Source: Tridacna crocea
Lineage: Eukaryota > Mollusca > Bivalvia > Cardiida > Cardiidae
Direction of reading: 5' to 3'
DNA length: 64,000 nt
NCBI GenBank assembly: GCA_943736015.1
Contig: OX031056.1
Location: forward strand, 65,995,277 to 66,059,276
Shown: piece after piece, positions 1 through 9,804 of the stretch
Layout of the letters: every line of letters starts with the position of its first letter
Numbering within the stretch: the first letter of the stretch is position 1
Program-made: the position numbers and the translations under genes
The notes under the pieces: generated by a model
Database searches by the model: none
Seen by the model: the letters and a program-made list of their open reading frames with translations, nothing else
Told to the model about the DNA's origin: nothing

Positions 1-663
1 CAAAACATATTTAACGTCACCTGCTGTACAATCGATGTCGTTCCCCTTTCCATCTCCTTTTAATAAAGTAAATTACCATAAAGTACATGTAAATATAAAT
101 ATTGACTTAACAATGACATGTCGCCTGACTTTATTACATGTAAACAAACATGCAATAAACATTAAACGGTAAAAATATTGAACGTCATAACGATAGCTCG
201 ATAAAGATCTTTAAATTAACGGTAAACATAAAAATTAAAATTTCAACAAGTTTATAACTGGTCAGTCATTCCCACAGGCCTCGTTTCAATTAATTAAACG
301 TATTCTGTATGTGAACATACGGTCGGTGTTGCTTGCCATTGTAAACTTTATGCGAATAGAAAAACAAAAAAGAAAAAAAAAAAAATACTGAAAAACCTAC
401 CTGAACCTATAATTTATTCTAGTATTAATGTAGAAAATTTTGAAACAAAGAAGAAGTTTAGTAGCTGAACTGCAATAGTTTCTATAATAAGCCGTAATAT
501 CCTTCAACCAACAGAGCCTTGTCACTTTCTTATACAGTTTTAGTTGGTTTCTTGATCTGCGAAGCTTTAGATCAAAAACCCTATAACGTTTACTTTGACC
601 GTGATCTTCATAGCCCGCTATATCACAGACCTTTCAAACGCCATTGGTCTATGAAGGGATAAA
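1..663. other. AT-rich unassigned DNA
   Basis: No coding region, tRNA or copy of a family seen elsewhere in the window was recognised. An A-rich tract lies near 360-386. From about 565 there is weak inverted similarity to 1143-1240, so palindrome P may extend into this stretch. Confidence 0.5.
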
Positions 664-1142
664 GAAATTTTCATTATTGGAATCTGTTACTATAAATAGT
701 ACATTGGGGATTCCCTCTGTATTTTATTAAGGTAGTGTTCCCGTAATACTTCAAGTGCAACATGGCATAAAATTTCTTGACAGTTAATAAAACAGATTTA
801 GCTGTAGATATAATATTTTTGCATATTTTTAACCGACCAGAAATTCCTTTGATGTCCTGTGATGTCTTGAAATCATTTGTTGCTACTTTTGTTAGTTTCC
901 AAACAAGGGAGGTAATTATTATATCCCATTTGTATTGAGCATATAAATGATAATTCTAGGACAAAAAAGAAAAAGTGGCTCGGTGAAAGTAGTACAGTAT
1001 TACTCATTTTTTTATCTTAGCAAATTTTGTAGGATAATATTAAAGTGAAAATAGCTGTTTTCTATTACGGGTCCATTACGTTAAATAGAATACAGAGGGA
1101 ATCCCCAATGTATTATTTATAGTAACAGTGTTAATGAAATGT
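664..1142. repeat. Palindrome P, split at its centre by element E1
   Basis: The left arm 664-726 is the near-exact reverse complement of 1085-1142 (core GGGGATTCCCTCTGTATTTT at 707-726 against AATAGAATACAGAGGGAATC at 1084-1103). Without E1 the arms meet at a single TTAA that forms the dyad centre. P is seen only once here, so its family is unknown. Confidence 0.8.
731..1080 (+). mobile_element. Family E MITE, copy E1 (TTAA-flanked)
   Basis: 350 bp between TTAA at 727-730 and TTAA at 1081-1084. The termini are imperfect inverted repeats (GGTAGTGTTCCCGTAATAC, and CGGGTCCATTACG at the other end). The non-coding interior is shared with E2-E5, including ACCAGAAATTCCTTTGATGT and AATGATAATTCTAGGA. 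TTAA target duplication is typical of piggyBac-type elements; that assignment is an inference because no transposase is present. Confidence 0.85.
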
Positions 1143-1576
1143 TGTAATTATATTCAGTGATATATGTGACAACGTGCTATGAATGTTCGTTGATCGACCA
1201 AGGACAATTTTAGCGTTCCGTGATAGACCAATAGAGCTTCAAAGGCCTTTTGCTACAGTGACATATATACTTCTTATCAAAAGACAGTTTTGAAATTGTA
1301 AAATTAAAAAAGTTTATCTGACACATAATTTACGGGCGTTTAGAAATGGGAATTAAGTGGTTGCACCCCACTCCCCCACAGGTAGTAACCCACACCTATT
1401 ATTTCATTGATTATATAATAGTTTTTGATTTGGTTTTTACAATAGATAATATTTCGTTAAAACGCATGATTTCACTAATGCAATAAAGCAATTACAATAT
1501 AGTTTGTGTCTAGGGGGCAAGTGCATTACAATTATGCATTAAAAGGGCTTGAAGGAACTGAATGGCTTTGCTTCGT
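1143..1576. other. Unassigned DNA
   Basis: Nothing recognisable except weak inverted similarity of 1143-1240 to 565-663. A C-rich patch lies near 1366-1380. Confidence 0.4.
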
Positions 1577-1580
1577 TTAA

Positions 1581-1772
1581 ACCTTTACCAAACGACAAAA
1601 TTTTAGACTGGTCCGTATTGAAAGCACTTGCAGACGACAAAATAAAAGTGACTAAAATTGAAATTTGTCTCAGCAGGGTAAAAATATTGTGGAAAAAGGA
1701 GAAAATGTTGGACAATGTTTTCAAAAGCTTCTATCCCAGGGTCGTAAAAACCAGGGATTGTTTGGTAAAGGG
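1581..1772 (+). mobile_element. Family A MITE, copy A1, right hairpin arm lost
   Basis: Starts after TTAA (1577-1580) with CCTTTACCAAACGACAAAA and ends GGTAAAGGG before TTCA. The left hairpin arm is kept up to GGAGAAAATGTTGG (1700-1713), and the sequence then jumps to ACAATGTTTTC at the stem base, so the right arm is deleted. Confidence 0.85.
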
Positions 1773-1820
1773 TTCATAGGATTAAAAAAAAAAATGGGGG
1801 AGAAAAGAACAGGCATTTCT

Positions 1821-1890
1821 TTATTTCGAAAGCATCGTAACTACAGCATGTTACAAGATGCAGTTACGAGGTTTTCGAAGCAAACCGACG
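1821..1890. repeat. Family D palindrome, copy D1 (diverged)
   Basis: A ~70-bp palindrome related to the copies at 18351, 26769 and 58177. Arms read TCGAAAGCATCGTAACTACA and GCAGTTACGAGGTTTTCGAA around a short centre. Confidence 0.8.
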
Positions 1891-2320
1891 ATATGATTAT
1901 TCTTCCTGGAGAGATTTGCAATGCAATGCTGTCGAACGTAGGAGCGTAAAAAAAACTAAAATTTAATGGGTTAAGTCCTTAAACAAACATGCCTTAAATA
2001 CTTAAAAGTATCAAGTGGTGCTTGACCGTAAGTGTGAACAAGTTGTGAAAAAAAAAAGTTATGTCAAAATTACATACCTTCATTTTATACTGTAAGTGGA
2101 CATGAAAACTTACACGTAACACGAGTATCGTTCACTACAAAATCCAAATGTTATCACATTGCTTGACAAATTTCAACTGTGAACTTTTCACAAGAAACTT
2201 TACATCGGCGCATTACTAACCCATAAACTGCACGTGAACTTAACGAAAGATAATTTACCGAAACTAATTTGTTTCGGTTGAATTTTGTCCCTCCATACCT
2301 GTATCAAATATAATTCAGTC
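1891..2320. other. Unassigned DNA
   Basis: No coding potential or known family was recognised between D1 and the C copies. Confidence 0.4.
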
Positions 2321-2498
2321 AGGCTCTACGAAAAGGGCGTTAAATGCATCTGTAAAAAGTATCGACCCACGTCAGCCTGCGCAGTCCGCGCAGGCTGACG
2401 TGGGTCGATACTTTTTGCTAATTGTAAATATTCTGCGTGTCAAAGGGCCATTCTACTCCATGGCTCAGCTGGTTATTTAGACATTTGGGATTTTATGG
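2321..2498 (+). mobile_element. Family C MITE, copy C1a (3' truncated)
   Basis: Contains GTTAAATGCATCTG, then a near-perfect palindrome (2357-2418) with arms GTATCGACCCACGTCAGCC and its complement. It ends abruptly at TTTTATGG where copy C1b begins. This copy has ACGT where other C palindromes have AGGT/ACCT, and the change is present in both arms. Confidence 0.85.
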
Positions 2499-2753
2499 AT
2501 GCTCTGTGAAAGGGGGGCTTATTGCATCTACGAAAAGTATCGATGCAGGTCAGCATGCACAGTCCGTGCAGGCTGACCTGAGCCGAAAATGTTCGGTATT
2601 GGTCAATTTTCTGTATGTCAAAAGACCAGTCTACCTTATAATTGAGTCGGTTGTTTAGATAAGTTGCTATTATGGATCCATCATTATGTGATGACTTATA
2701 ATTATGCTATCATGTATTACGGAGATGCATTAAGCCCCCTTTTGCCAGAGCAT
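2499..2753 (+). mobile_element. Family C MITE, copy C1b (complete, 255 bp)
   Basis: Terminal inverted repeats ATGCTCTGTGAAAGGGGGG and CCCCCTTTTGCCAGAGCAT bound a copy with the central GCAGGCTGACCTGAGCCGAAA palindrome half and the ATGGATCCATCATTATGTG tail. It best defines the ends of family C. No coding sequence. Confidence 0.85.
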
Positions 2754-2804
2754 GACTCATAAAAAAATCCAGCCTCTTTGGACGGCTAAAAATATAATCC
2801 CTGA

Positions 2805-3128
2805 TATATAGCGAATATTCGGGGGTTTTTTTTTCGGTTGAATATCGAAATTTGTTTATCGAATGAACATCATCGTTAATATTTTACCGAGTGGCGCAAC
2901 CACGAGTTAAAAATATTACCGATGGTTTTCACGAGATAAAGTAAATTTCGATCTTTAACCGAAAGAAAAAATTCTATTTCAATTATGCTTTTAATCCTTT
3001 CTGGGGGGAACTGTTTCAAAAATTCCCCTTCGCATATCAACGCATTACAATATTACGTCAAGAGCGAGAAATGTAAGGTAAATGACGTCATATTTCCACT
3101 TGGTTGTGAGTCACTCGCATTTTACTTA
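2805..3128 (+). mobile_element. Family F MITE, copy F1, left part
   Basis: Starts TATATAGCGAATATTCGGG and contains the family F palindrome (2838-2968; arms ATCGAAATTTGTTTATCGA and AGTAAATTTCGATC) followed by the GACGTCATATTTCC region. Similarity to F2 and F3 stops at ACTTA (3124-3128) and resumes at 7439. F1 is therefore one element split by the retrotransposon. Confidence 0.9.
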
Positions 3129-3484
3129 ATTTAAACATATTTTATTCAATATATTGACATTTACATTTACAATACAAGAAATGATGTGAAAAGGATTGGA
3201 ACGAAAGCATGTTGCTTATATAGTTCCTCTCCTTAAACTGAAACACGTGATACTCCAATAATATCAAATGTCAAAAAAGAAAAGAATTTATTACAAAAGA
3301 ACAGATAACAGGATTATAAACAAAAGGACTTCGTTATCTGAAAAATTAAAAGAAAAAAGATAAAGTGATTGGTGATTGAGCAGAGCGGCAGCAAAAGATA
3401 CAAGTTATGCTTGTGTATAAAAGTTCGCGACAGTACATTGTCAGAAAAGAAGATCAGCGGATCTAACCTTTGACTGGAATGAAA

Positions 3485-5338
3485 CTAAGAGAATCTCTTG
3501 CTTTTATCAATGTAATCATGAACTGCATGGAAGATAGGTTCGTTTTCGACAAGGGAGAGTTCATTGTCTCCAAAAAGTACTGTATCAATATTAAAAGCAG
3601 ATTTAACGCTAATATGTTGTCTGAGTGTTACTCGAATGTTACAATAAAATCTGCATTCAAAGAAGTAGTGTGTATTAGATTCAACTTCCCCGCAACGACA
3701 AAGAGGAGAAACCACAATATTTTTCCAGAAGAGATGTTGTTTTAGATCGCTAGTTATTTCTAAGTCGAGTATGAGTAATTTGCATTTTTCTTTCCCCATA
3801 AAAATAAAGTTTACAAGGAGTGGGTTTGTCTATGTTCAGCAAACGTTTAAACGACGAGAGAGAGTCAGATTCTCTTGTAGCTTGTGGCAAGGAGTTCCAT
3901 ACGTTTACAGCTGATGGCAGGAAAGAATTCCTGTAAAGGCTGGTTCTACAAAGTATGTTTGCCAAGTCATTAGAATTGCGAAGATTGTACGTTGTGTTAC
4001 TTCCAATAGTGGACGGAACAAGAGAGCATAGGTAGTTTGGAACTGGACCATTAACCATTTTGAAAAAAAGAATGAGTTTATGTTTGTTTCTGCGTTGTCT
4101 TAATGTCTCCCAGCCAGATTCTCTAGAAAGGTCTGAAAGAGACACTAATTTGATGCATCCTGTTACTATCCTGGCTGCCTCGTTTTGGATCTTATCGATT
4201 TCTGCCTTATGGTATTCATACATGTTGTCCCAAACGGTGTCTCCATATTCAAGAATAGGTCTGATGAATGAAAAGTATATAGTCTGCAGAGAAAGGCGAT
4301 CAAGCAGAAATTTTAAACAGCGTAAAATACCTATTCTATTCCATGCCTTCTCAACAATAGATTTAATTTGTTGGTCCCAGGATCCATCACAAGATAGACA
4401 GATACCGAGGTGTTTATGAAACTGTACCGTCGGAATTGCAATATTTGATATAGTAAGGACTGGGTGATCGGGTTTGTCACGTTTACGAGATATTAACAAT
4501 GATTTCGATTTCGAGGGATTAAACTTAACCAACCATCTATCCGCCCAGTTGTTTATTTTTTCAATATCCGACTATAGAATAGCTCCAGATATATTTGGAG
4601 TATTGATTTCTATGGAAAGACTAGTATCGTCAGCAAACAAATTGATTACTGATTCAAGGTTGTCCACAATGTCATTTATGTAAACCAAAATCATCAATGG
4701 ACCTAATACTGACCCCTGTGGAACTCCAGCTCGTACAGGTAATAATTCAGAAGATCCTCCAGGAAGAACCACTTTCTGAGTTCTGTTAGACAGATAGTCC
4801 CGAAGAAAAGATAAAACTTTACCATCTATACCTGCAGCTTGTAATTTAAAAATGAGACCATTGTGCCACACCTTGTCAAATGCTTTGCTAATATCAAAAA
4901 ATACCATCCTTATTTCACGACCATTGTCCAAAGCACTACAAATCCTATCATACAAATAAGTCAACTGGTTGACTGTTGAGTCCCCAGGAAGGAATCCAGA
5001 CTGACATGGCGTGAAAAAGTTATTTCTTTTTAGATGATTGAATATATGTTTGTATAAAATTCTTTCAAGAACCTTCTCCATAGTGTTTAAGAGCGATACA
5101 GGTCTATAATTAGATGGTATAGAACGATCACCACTTTTAAATATCAGACACACAAGGGATGTTTTCCAAGCAGATGGAAGAACTCACTTGTCGAGACAAA
5201 GATTATATAATCGACAAAGAGGAAATGAAATTTGGAACGCTGATTCTACCAATATTTTGTTGTTGATGCCATCTGGACCTGATGCCTTTGCAATACAAAG
5301 AGTTTGCAATACATCGAAAACCTCTTGGGGCGTTATAG
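3485..5338 (-). pseudogene. Retrotransposon reverse transcriptase and C-terminal domain (broken)
   Basis: Reads on from the endonuclease part in the same frame once F2 is removed. The N-terminal TPQEVFDVL...SGPDGIN segment leads to the RT core: FKSGDRSIPSNYRPVSLL, FFDISKAFDKVWH, GVPQGSVLGP and the catalytic NLFADDTSLS (at about 4617-4650). The thumb region includes HKHLGICLS, and the C-terminal part has SPLCRCGEVESNTHYFFEC, a CxC..H..C zinc-knuckle-like motif seen in this class. Lesions: TGA at 5184-5186, TAG at 4572-4574 and a one-base frameshift near 3751, which moves the last ~88 codons to another frame. The role would have been target-primed reverse transcription. Open pieces are 4575-5153, 3750-4532 and 3485-3799. 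Confidence 0.92.
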
Positions 5339-5344
5339 TAATAT

Positions 5345-5795
5345 ATAGAGGATATTTGTTTTTTTCGGTGTAAGATCGAAATTTATTTCATCGAGTGGAC
5401 ACCATCGGTAATATTTTCACGAGTGGCGCAGCCACTCGTGAAAATATTACCGATGGTGTTCACGAGATGAAATAAATTTCGATCTTTCACCAAAAAAAAA
5501 AATATATATATTCTATTTATTTTATGCTTTTAACCCTTTCTGGGACAGCTTTATCAAAATTCAGTACAATTCTTTTCCCTCATTCCCCGTGGCGTACCCC
5601 TCCCGCATAGCAACGTTACGTCAAGCGCGAGAAATGTAAGGTATATGACGTCATATTTCCCATCTGGTTGTTAGGCACGCGTTATTTACATAGGCAACAA
5701 GAACGTGAAAATCGGTATTTTCACGGGTGGTACCAGTGTAAGATCGAAAAATATTTTCACTGCTATTTCTCGATATCCCACCGGAAAGCATGAAA
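5345..5795 (+). mobile_element. Family F MITE, copy F2, inserted in the retrotransposon
   Basis: 451 bp flanked by TAATAT at 5339-5344 and 5796-5801. Removing the element and one TAATAT restores an uninterrupted reading frame between the endonuclease and RT parts. It carries a long palindrome (5373-5484) centred on GGCGCAGCC with arms such as CACCATCGGTAATATTTTC, then a ~300-bp unique part nearly identical to F3 (20754-21218). No coding sequence. Confidence 0.92.
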
Positions 5796-5801
5796 TAATA
5801 T

Positions 5802-7371
5802 TGATATTTTCACCGAGAAATTGCGGATGGTCACACGGAAGAGTGATTGAAGAATCGTCAATCTCTGATTGACTGCAGAAAAACGAATTCAAAAGATTTG
5901 CCTTTTCGTAATCATCTACTGCAAATCTGTCATTAGTAGAGTCAAAAATAGGCGGCAACGTTGACCCTGAACTAGAAGTCGGACTTATAAACCACTTAAG
6001 GATTTTCCACCAGTCACGTGAACCTAGATTGCCAGATCTTAATTTAAGTGCCATATTGTTAAAATAATCAATTTTTGCAAGTCGAATATTTGAAATCACT
6101 TCATTCCTTAAACGTCTAAACTTCATCCAATGCTGGTCAGAGTCGGTTTTCCTTGCTTTTTTGTAGTATCTTTTTCTCCTGCGAATTTTTCTTTTTATTT
6201 CCGACGTTATCCAAGGCTGGTCATGCGGATTTATGGTGACCGTTTTATTTGGAATTGATTGGGATGCCTTTTCGATTAAGATGTCCGAAATATTTTGTGT
6301 GTATATGTCCGTGTCGTCATCATAAACAGAATTCCAATCAACTTCTGATAAAGTACTTCTAAGCTTACAATAATCACCGTTTTCATACTTCCATATTTTA
6401 CGTTTATATGAGTTATATTTTGGTTTTAAAAAGTTGAAAACACCAAAAATAGGACAATGGTAACGAACATTCAAATTCAGGCATGGTTCCCCTACTCCTG
6501 AAGTTAGAATAGATTCTCTATTTTTCACAAAAAGGAGGTCAATTACTGACATTGAATTTTCAGTGAAATGAGTAGGTTCCTCGATACACTGCGTGAGATT
6601 GAAGTGCCTGCAGATAGAATCAGTTTTTCTATAGTGAGACTGGTCCATTATGTTTAGGTTAAAATCACCCATTATAATGATGTTGGTGATATTCGTATCG
6701 ACCGCGAGACCGATAGAGTCCTCAAGTAAAGAGGTATACATCGCAGAAGAATTAGGTGGTCGATAAAAGACACCATATAAAACATTTCTACTATTACTAA
6801 GTTTTATCTCAACCCAAATACATTCCAAATTGTTTATTTCCAAGTCAAGTCTACGTTTATACGCAATGTTACCTTTGACATATAGAATCACACCACCGTA
6901 CCTGTCCCGGTCTCTATCTTTACGTTCTGGTGGATGGAAATTTGAGAAAAAAAGATCGCTAGATGCAACATTACTATGTAACCACGTTTCTGTAAAGGAC
7001 AGTATGTCGAAGTAAGAGAACTCCGAAATCAAAATATCCAACTTATTAGAAATACTTTGCACATTATAATGAACTATAGACAAATGGTTCGGGAGATTCA
7101 GAAAACTGTAAAGGTCACTGGTACAAAAAGAGGTTGATGAAGTATCTGAATGAGGACCAGGATTTAGATGGACATCACCAGACAAATATACATGTAGCAA
7201 AGATATTAGCACAGTTAGAATGTATGCGATATCGAGAAATACAAAATTTCTCAAAAGGGAAAACGAAAATGCAATATTTTGAGAATGTTTCTGGTTGAGC
7301 AGTATTCTTGATTTGTTTTGAAATTCAATTAGCCGAAACATGGTAGATGAGTGTCTAAAATTCCACTGCAA
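5802..7371 (-). pseudogene. Retrotransposon endonuclease domain (N-terminal part of the polyprotein)
   Basis: The first Met codon at 7369-7371 opens a long frame that runs into F2. Residues ~41-63 are hydrophobic and lead into GDVHLNPGP (residues 65-73). The AP-endonuclease-like domain follows: HYNVQS, FTETWL, GGVILYV, YGVFYRPPNSS, MGDFNLN and IDLLFVKN. The usual terminal SDH triad is replaced by RYH in NVRYHCPIFG; this may be a family trait or a lesion. A basic linker (KRKIRRRKRYYKKARK) precedes the break. Before the F2 insertion this part has no internal stop. It would nick target DNA to prime reverse transcription. Confidence 0.92.
7153..7179 (-). other. 2A-like motif GDVHLNPGP in the retrotransposon N-terminus
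   Basis: Codons 65-73 of the endonuclease frame read GDVHLNPGP just after a hydrophobic stretch. 2A peptides (D-V/I-E-x-N-P-G-P) cause ribosomal skipping between G and P, and 2A-like motifs are known at the N-termini of some APE-type non-LTR elements. Here His occupies the usual Glu position, so activity is uncertain. Confidence 0.7.
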
Positions 7372-7438
7372 AGAAAAAAGATACAGGGGAGATAAATGTA
7401 CTGCAAAAAGAAATGACAGACTTACTATAAAGTATATA

Positions 7439-7554
7439 ACTTATGTAACTAAAATAGAAAAAAATCGGTATTTTCACTAGTCGTAAAACCATATAATATC
7501 GCAAAATACTTCACCGACATTTCTCGATAACCTCCTGGAAAACATGAAAGAATG
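7439..7554 (+). mobile_element. Family F MITE, copy F1, right part
   Basis: Resumes family F after the second ACTTA (7439-7443): GTAACTAAAATAG, then ATCGGTATTTTCACTAG and TTTCTCGATAACCTCCTGG, matching the right ends of F2 and F3. Together with 2805-3128 it makes one ~440-bp F element. Confidence 0.9.
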
Positions 7555-7597
7555 AGGGTTTTTTTTTTCCACCTTGAAAGTTTGACTGAACCAGCGG

Positions 7598-7657
7598 AGA
7601 GTATAGATCTAAAATCGGACTGCATGTTCTATAGTCTGATTTTGATCAGTGTTGCTA
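7598..7657. repeat. Family B hairpin fragment (diverged)
   Basis: GAGAGTATAGATCTAAAATC and TGATTTTGATCAGTGTT flank a degenerate TCGGACTGCATG centre. It resembles the B hairpin but has many substitutions. Confidence 0.5.
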
Positions 7658-7701
7658 TTAAAAAAAAAAACTATTATCGTTTAAAGTGCTTGTGTTTTTA
7701 A

Positions 7702-7793
7702 CCCTTTACCAAAACAGTCCCTGACTTTTTTTTACGACACAGCGGAAGAAGCCTTCTGAGAACATCATGGGAAAAGGAGAAAATGCTGGTAAT
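7702..7793 (-). mobile_element. Family A half-element, copy A2
   Basis: Starts after TTAA (7698-7701) with CCCTTTACCAAAACAGTCC and stops at AAATGCTGGTAA, the exact centre of the family hairpin. The right half is absent. Confidence 0.8.
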
Positions 7794-7805
7794 AGAATAT
7801 TAGTT

Positions 7806-7868
7806 TTTCTTTTGGTGAAAGATCGAAATTCATTTCATCGAGTGAACATCATCGGTCATTTTTTTCAC
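7806..7868 (+). mobile_element. Family F fragment (left palindrome half)
   Basis: GGTGAAAGATCGAAATTCAT to CATCATCGGTCATTTTTTTC matches the left arm of the F palindrome and stops near its centre. Confidence 0.7.
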
Positions 7869-8029
7869 ACACACAAAAAAAAATCTCAAAATGTCCTCTC
7901 TCTGTTCTGTTGTTTAACTTAAAAGGGGAAAAGGTGATTACGTCACCTATTCAGTCCGTCATAGTAGTACACATATCTTGCCAATGGCTGATATTCGGTG
8001 GTTAGATTAATTTTGTTGCCTGTCATTAA

Positions 8030-8228
8030 CCCATGAGCTGCCACGGGGGACTCACTGACTTTAAACGGACAGTATAGATCAAGATCAGACTGCACATAAA
8101 GTGCAGTCTGATCTTAGATCTATACTGTCCGATAAGGAAACATATTTCTAAAAAGTATGAAATAACATTATTCAGGTTTTTAACTATCGGTCTGGAAGTT
8201 TCATGTAACGTATTTTGTCGGGTAAGGA
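8030..8228 (+). mobile_element. Family B MITE, copy B2 (TTAA-flanked)
   Basis: Flanked by TTAA at 8026-8029 and 8229-8232. Contains a 66-bp hairpin (8066-8131): GATCAGACTGCAC, a short loop, then GTGCAGTCTGATC, closed by GGACAGTATAGATC arms. The right part has the family tail GTCTGGAAGTTTCATG. Confidence 0.85.
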
Positions 8229-8389
8229 TTAACACAACCGGTAGATACCGGTAAATAATTAATTGTCTGTACCTTGTGGTGAATAATATGGCTTTAAGAG
8301 TATCATTTATAACATTCAACGATGTGTGCGACATGCAGTAACTATTAATTATCGCTAAGCGAGTAATTTTTGGGGTTCTTATTGGTTAA

Positions 8390-8592
8390 CTCTTTACCCA
8401 ACGACAATCTTTTAAACCAGTCAAAATTGAAGGCATTTGCAGACGAAAAAAATAATGTGACTCAAAAATTAAGACTTGTTCTTGGAAGGGTAGAAAAAAT
8501 CGCGGAAAAAGGAGAAAATGCTGGTTACCAGCATTTTCTCCTTTTTTCCACAATGTTTTCAAAAGCCATCTTTCTCGGAGACGAGCTCTAAA
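8390..8592 (+). mobile_element. Family A MITE, copy A3
   Basis: Begins after TTAA (8386-8389) with CTCTTTACCCAACGACAA. The hairpin reads GGAGAAAATGCTGGTTACC followed by AGCATTTTCTCC (8512-8543). The right terminus is lost near ACGAGCTCTAAAG. Confidence 0.85.
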
Positions 8593-8641
8593 GTGCCTTG
8601 TCCAAGTAAAGGACAGAACCATGAAAAACCAAGTTTGTCCA

Positions 8642-9173
8642 TTAAAGGTTGCCCTTCAGGTTTTGGGACGGATTTTTTTACAAAAAAAAAAAATCATTCT
8701 TATACTCCCAAAGCCTTTCTTTTTTCATTCATAAAAACCCAGTGGTCGAAAACTATCAGACAACAGGAGAAATTAGAGATTTACTGTGGCCTAGGTCGAC
8801 ACCGACAGGAAACATGGTCGATTTTTACATAAGCAACTCGCTCATTTACATACCGGAAATACATATACGAAGCTTCAAACATAGCGTCCGAAGAAGACGT
8901 TATGGAAAATAATTACATACGTATTTGTTATGTCATTAGTCACGTGCCACTCACTTAACATTCCCACAATTCTTTTTTTTTTAATTTCTGGAGCGAAATC
9001 TAAAAGTACCTTAAGAGGCTACGTAGCATTTTAAGGGAACACCATTTTTTGTAATTTTATAATTCTCAATTATTGATGATTTGTATTGGTTTTTTTTTTC
9101 ATATACATTTCAGTGATATAAGTTTTTTTTCTTAATTTGGTAGGATGTGAAAAATCTAAATACCCACCTTTAA
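8642..9173 (+). mobile_element. Family G repeat, copy G1 (~530 bp)
   Basis: Starts TTAAAGGTTGCCCTTCAGG and ends TACCCACCTTTAA, so its ends are short inverted repeats. Shared landmarks with G2-G4 are CTTATACTCCCAAAG, ACATACCGGAAATACA, GAAGAAGACGTTATGG and TTTAAGGGAACACCAT. It contains only short incidental open frames. Confidence 0.85.
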
Positions 9174-9174
9174 G

Positions 9175-9245
9175 ATTCGAACCCGGAGTCTGCTGGTCAC
9201 GAGATCTACAATTTACCACTGAGCCAAGCAGAATCCATCTGACCC
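9175..9245 (-). repeat. tRNA-like SINE head or tRNA pseudogene
   Basis: On the minus strand an A-box-like TGGCTCAGTGGTAAATTG is followed by a B-box-like GGGTTCGAATC. The acceptor and T stems do not pair well, so I do not call a functional tRNA. It abuts the end of G1. Confidence 0.55.
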
Positions 9246-9290
9246 CATTAACTAATCTAACCCCATTATATTAGCCAAGCTGAAATTGAA

Positions 9291-9440
9291 GGCTTTTGAA
9301 AACACAGTGGGAAAAGGAGAAAATGCTGGTAACCAGCATTTTCTCCTTTTTCCACAATGTTTTCTACACGTTAACAAAGAAATTCCATCATTTTTACCGG
9401 ATTTTACTTTGTTTCTGCAAATGTTTAGTCTAGAATTTTT
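9291..9440 (-). mobile_element. Family A MITE, copy A4 (partial)
   Basis: The complete hairpin 9296-9362 (GGAGAAAATGCTGGTAACC then AGCATTTTCTCC) is followed by TTTACTTTGTTTCTGCAAATG, the family flank. Both outer termini are lost. Confidence 0.8.
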
Positions 9441-9511
9441 AGAGACCGGTCTTTTCTTTTTATCTTTAAGCAAGTCCATGCGGACAAATAGCGTTTTTAT
9501 CAAACTTTGTC

Positions 9512-9717
9512 CTATACCAGATAAGACCTGGTTTTCACGACCTTGCATGAGGTAGTTAGCTTTTGAAAGCATTTTGGGAAAAGGAGAAAATGGTCATAAT
9601 GAGCATTTTCTACATTTTCTCTTCTTTTGGAGTAAAATCCTATCATCAAAGTTATTTCGTTGTCTGCAAATATTTTCAATTTTGACAATACCAAAATTCT
9701 GTCATCTGATAAAGGGA
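9512..9717 (-). mobile_element. Family A MITE, copy A5 (diverged)
   Basis: Has CCTGGTTTTCACGACC, a decayed hairpin (GGAGAAAATGGTCAT, then GAGCATTTTCTAC) and the end TGTCATCTGATAAAGGGA. Confidence 0.75.
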
Positions 9718-9804
9718 TGAATAAAACCGCGCGAATATTCAAGTAAGAACTAAATAACAACTGCAAGGAAAAGAGTAGCATTTAGTTAATAGATCAAAGA
9801 TTGA

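Larger units (their letters stand above)
3129..7438 (-). mobile_element. APE-type non-LTR retrotransposon (CR1/L2/Jockey-like), degraded
   Basis: A minus-strand element of about 3.85 kb once nested F2 is removed. Order in the transcript: a short 5' leader, an N-terminal 2A-like motif, AP-type endonuclease, reverse transcriptase, a CxC..H..C C-terminal region, then a 3' UTR with AATAAA near 3133-3145. It is flanked by ACTTA at 3124-3128 and 7439-7443, taken as the target-site duplication because the joined flanks reproduce uninterrupted family F. No ORF1 is present, so the copy is either 5' truncated or from a single-ORF lineage. It is inactive: two in-frame stops, one frameshift and one MITE insertion. 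The exact clade is not resolved by eye. Confidence 0.92.

Noticed and set aside
3129..7438. LTR retrotransposon or endogenous retrovirus
   Set aside because: No LTRs, protease, integrase or RNase H; an AP-type endonuclease upstream of the RT identifies a non-LTR element.
8370..8912. Overlapping frames on both strands at 8370-8912
   Set aside because: They translate A3 and G1 repeat sequence; the other copies of those families do not keep the frames.
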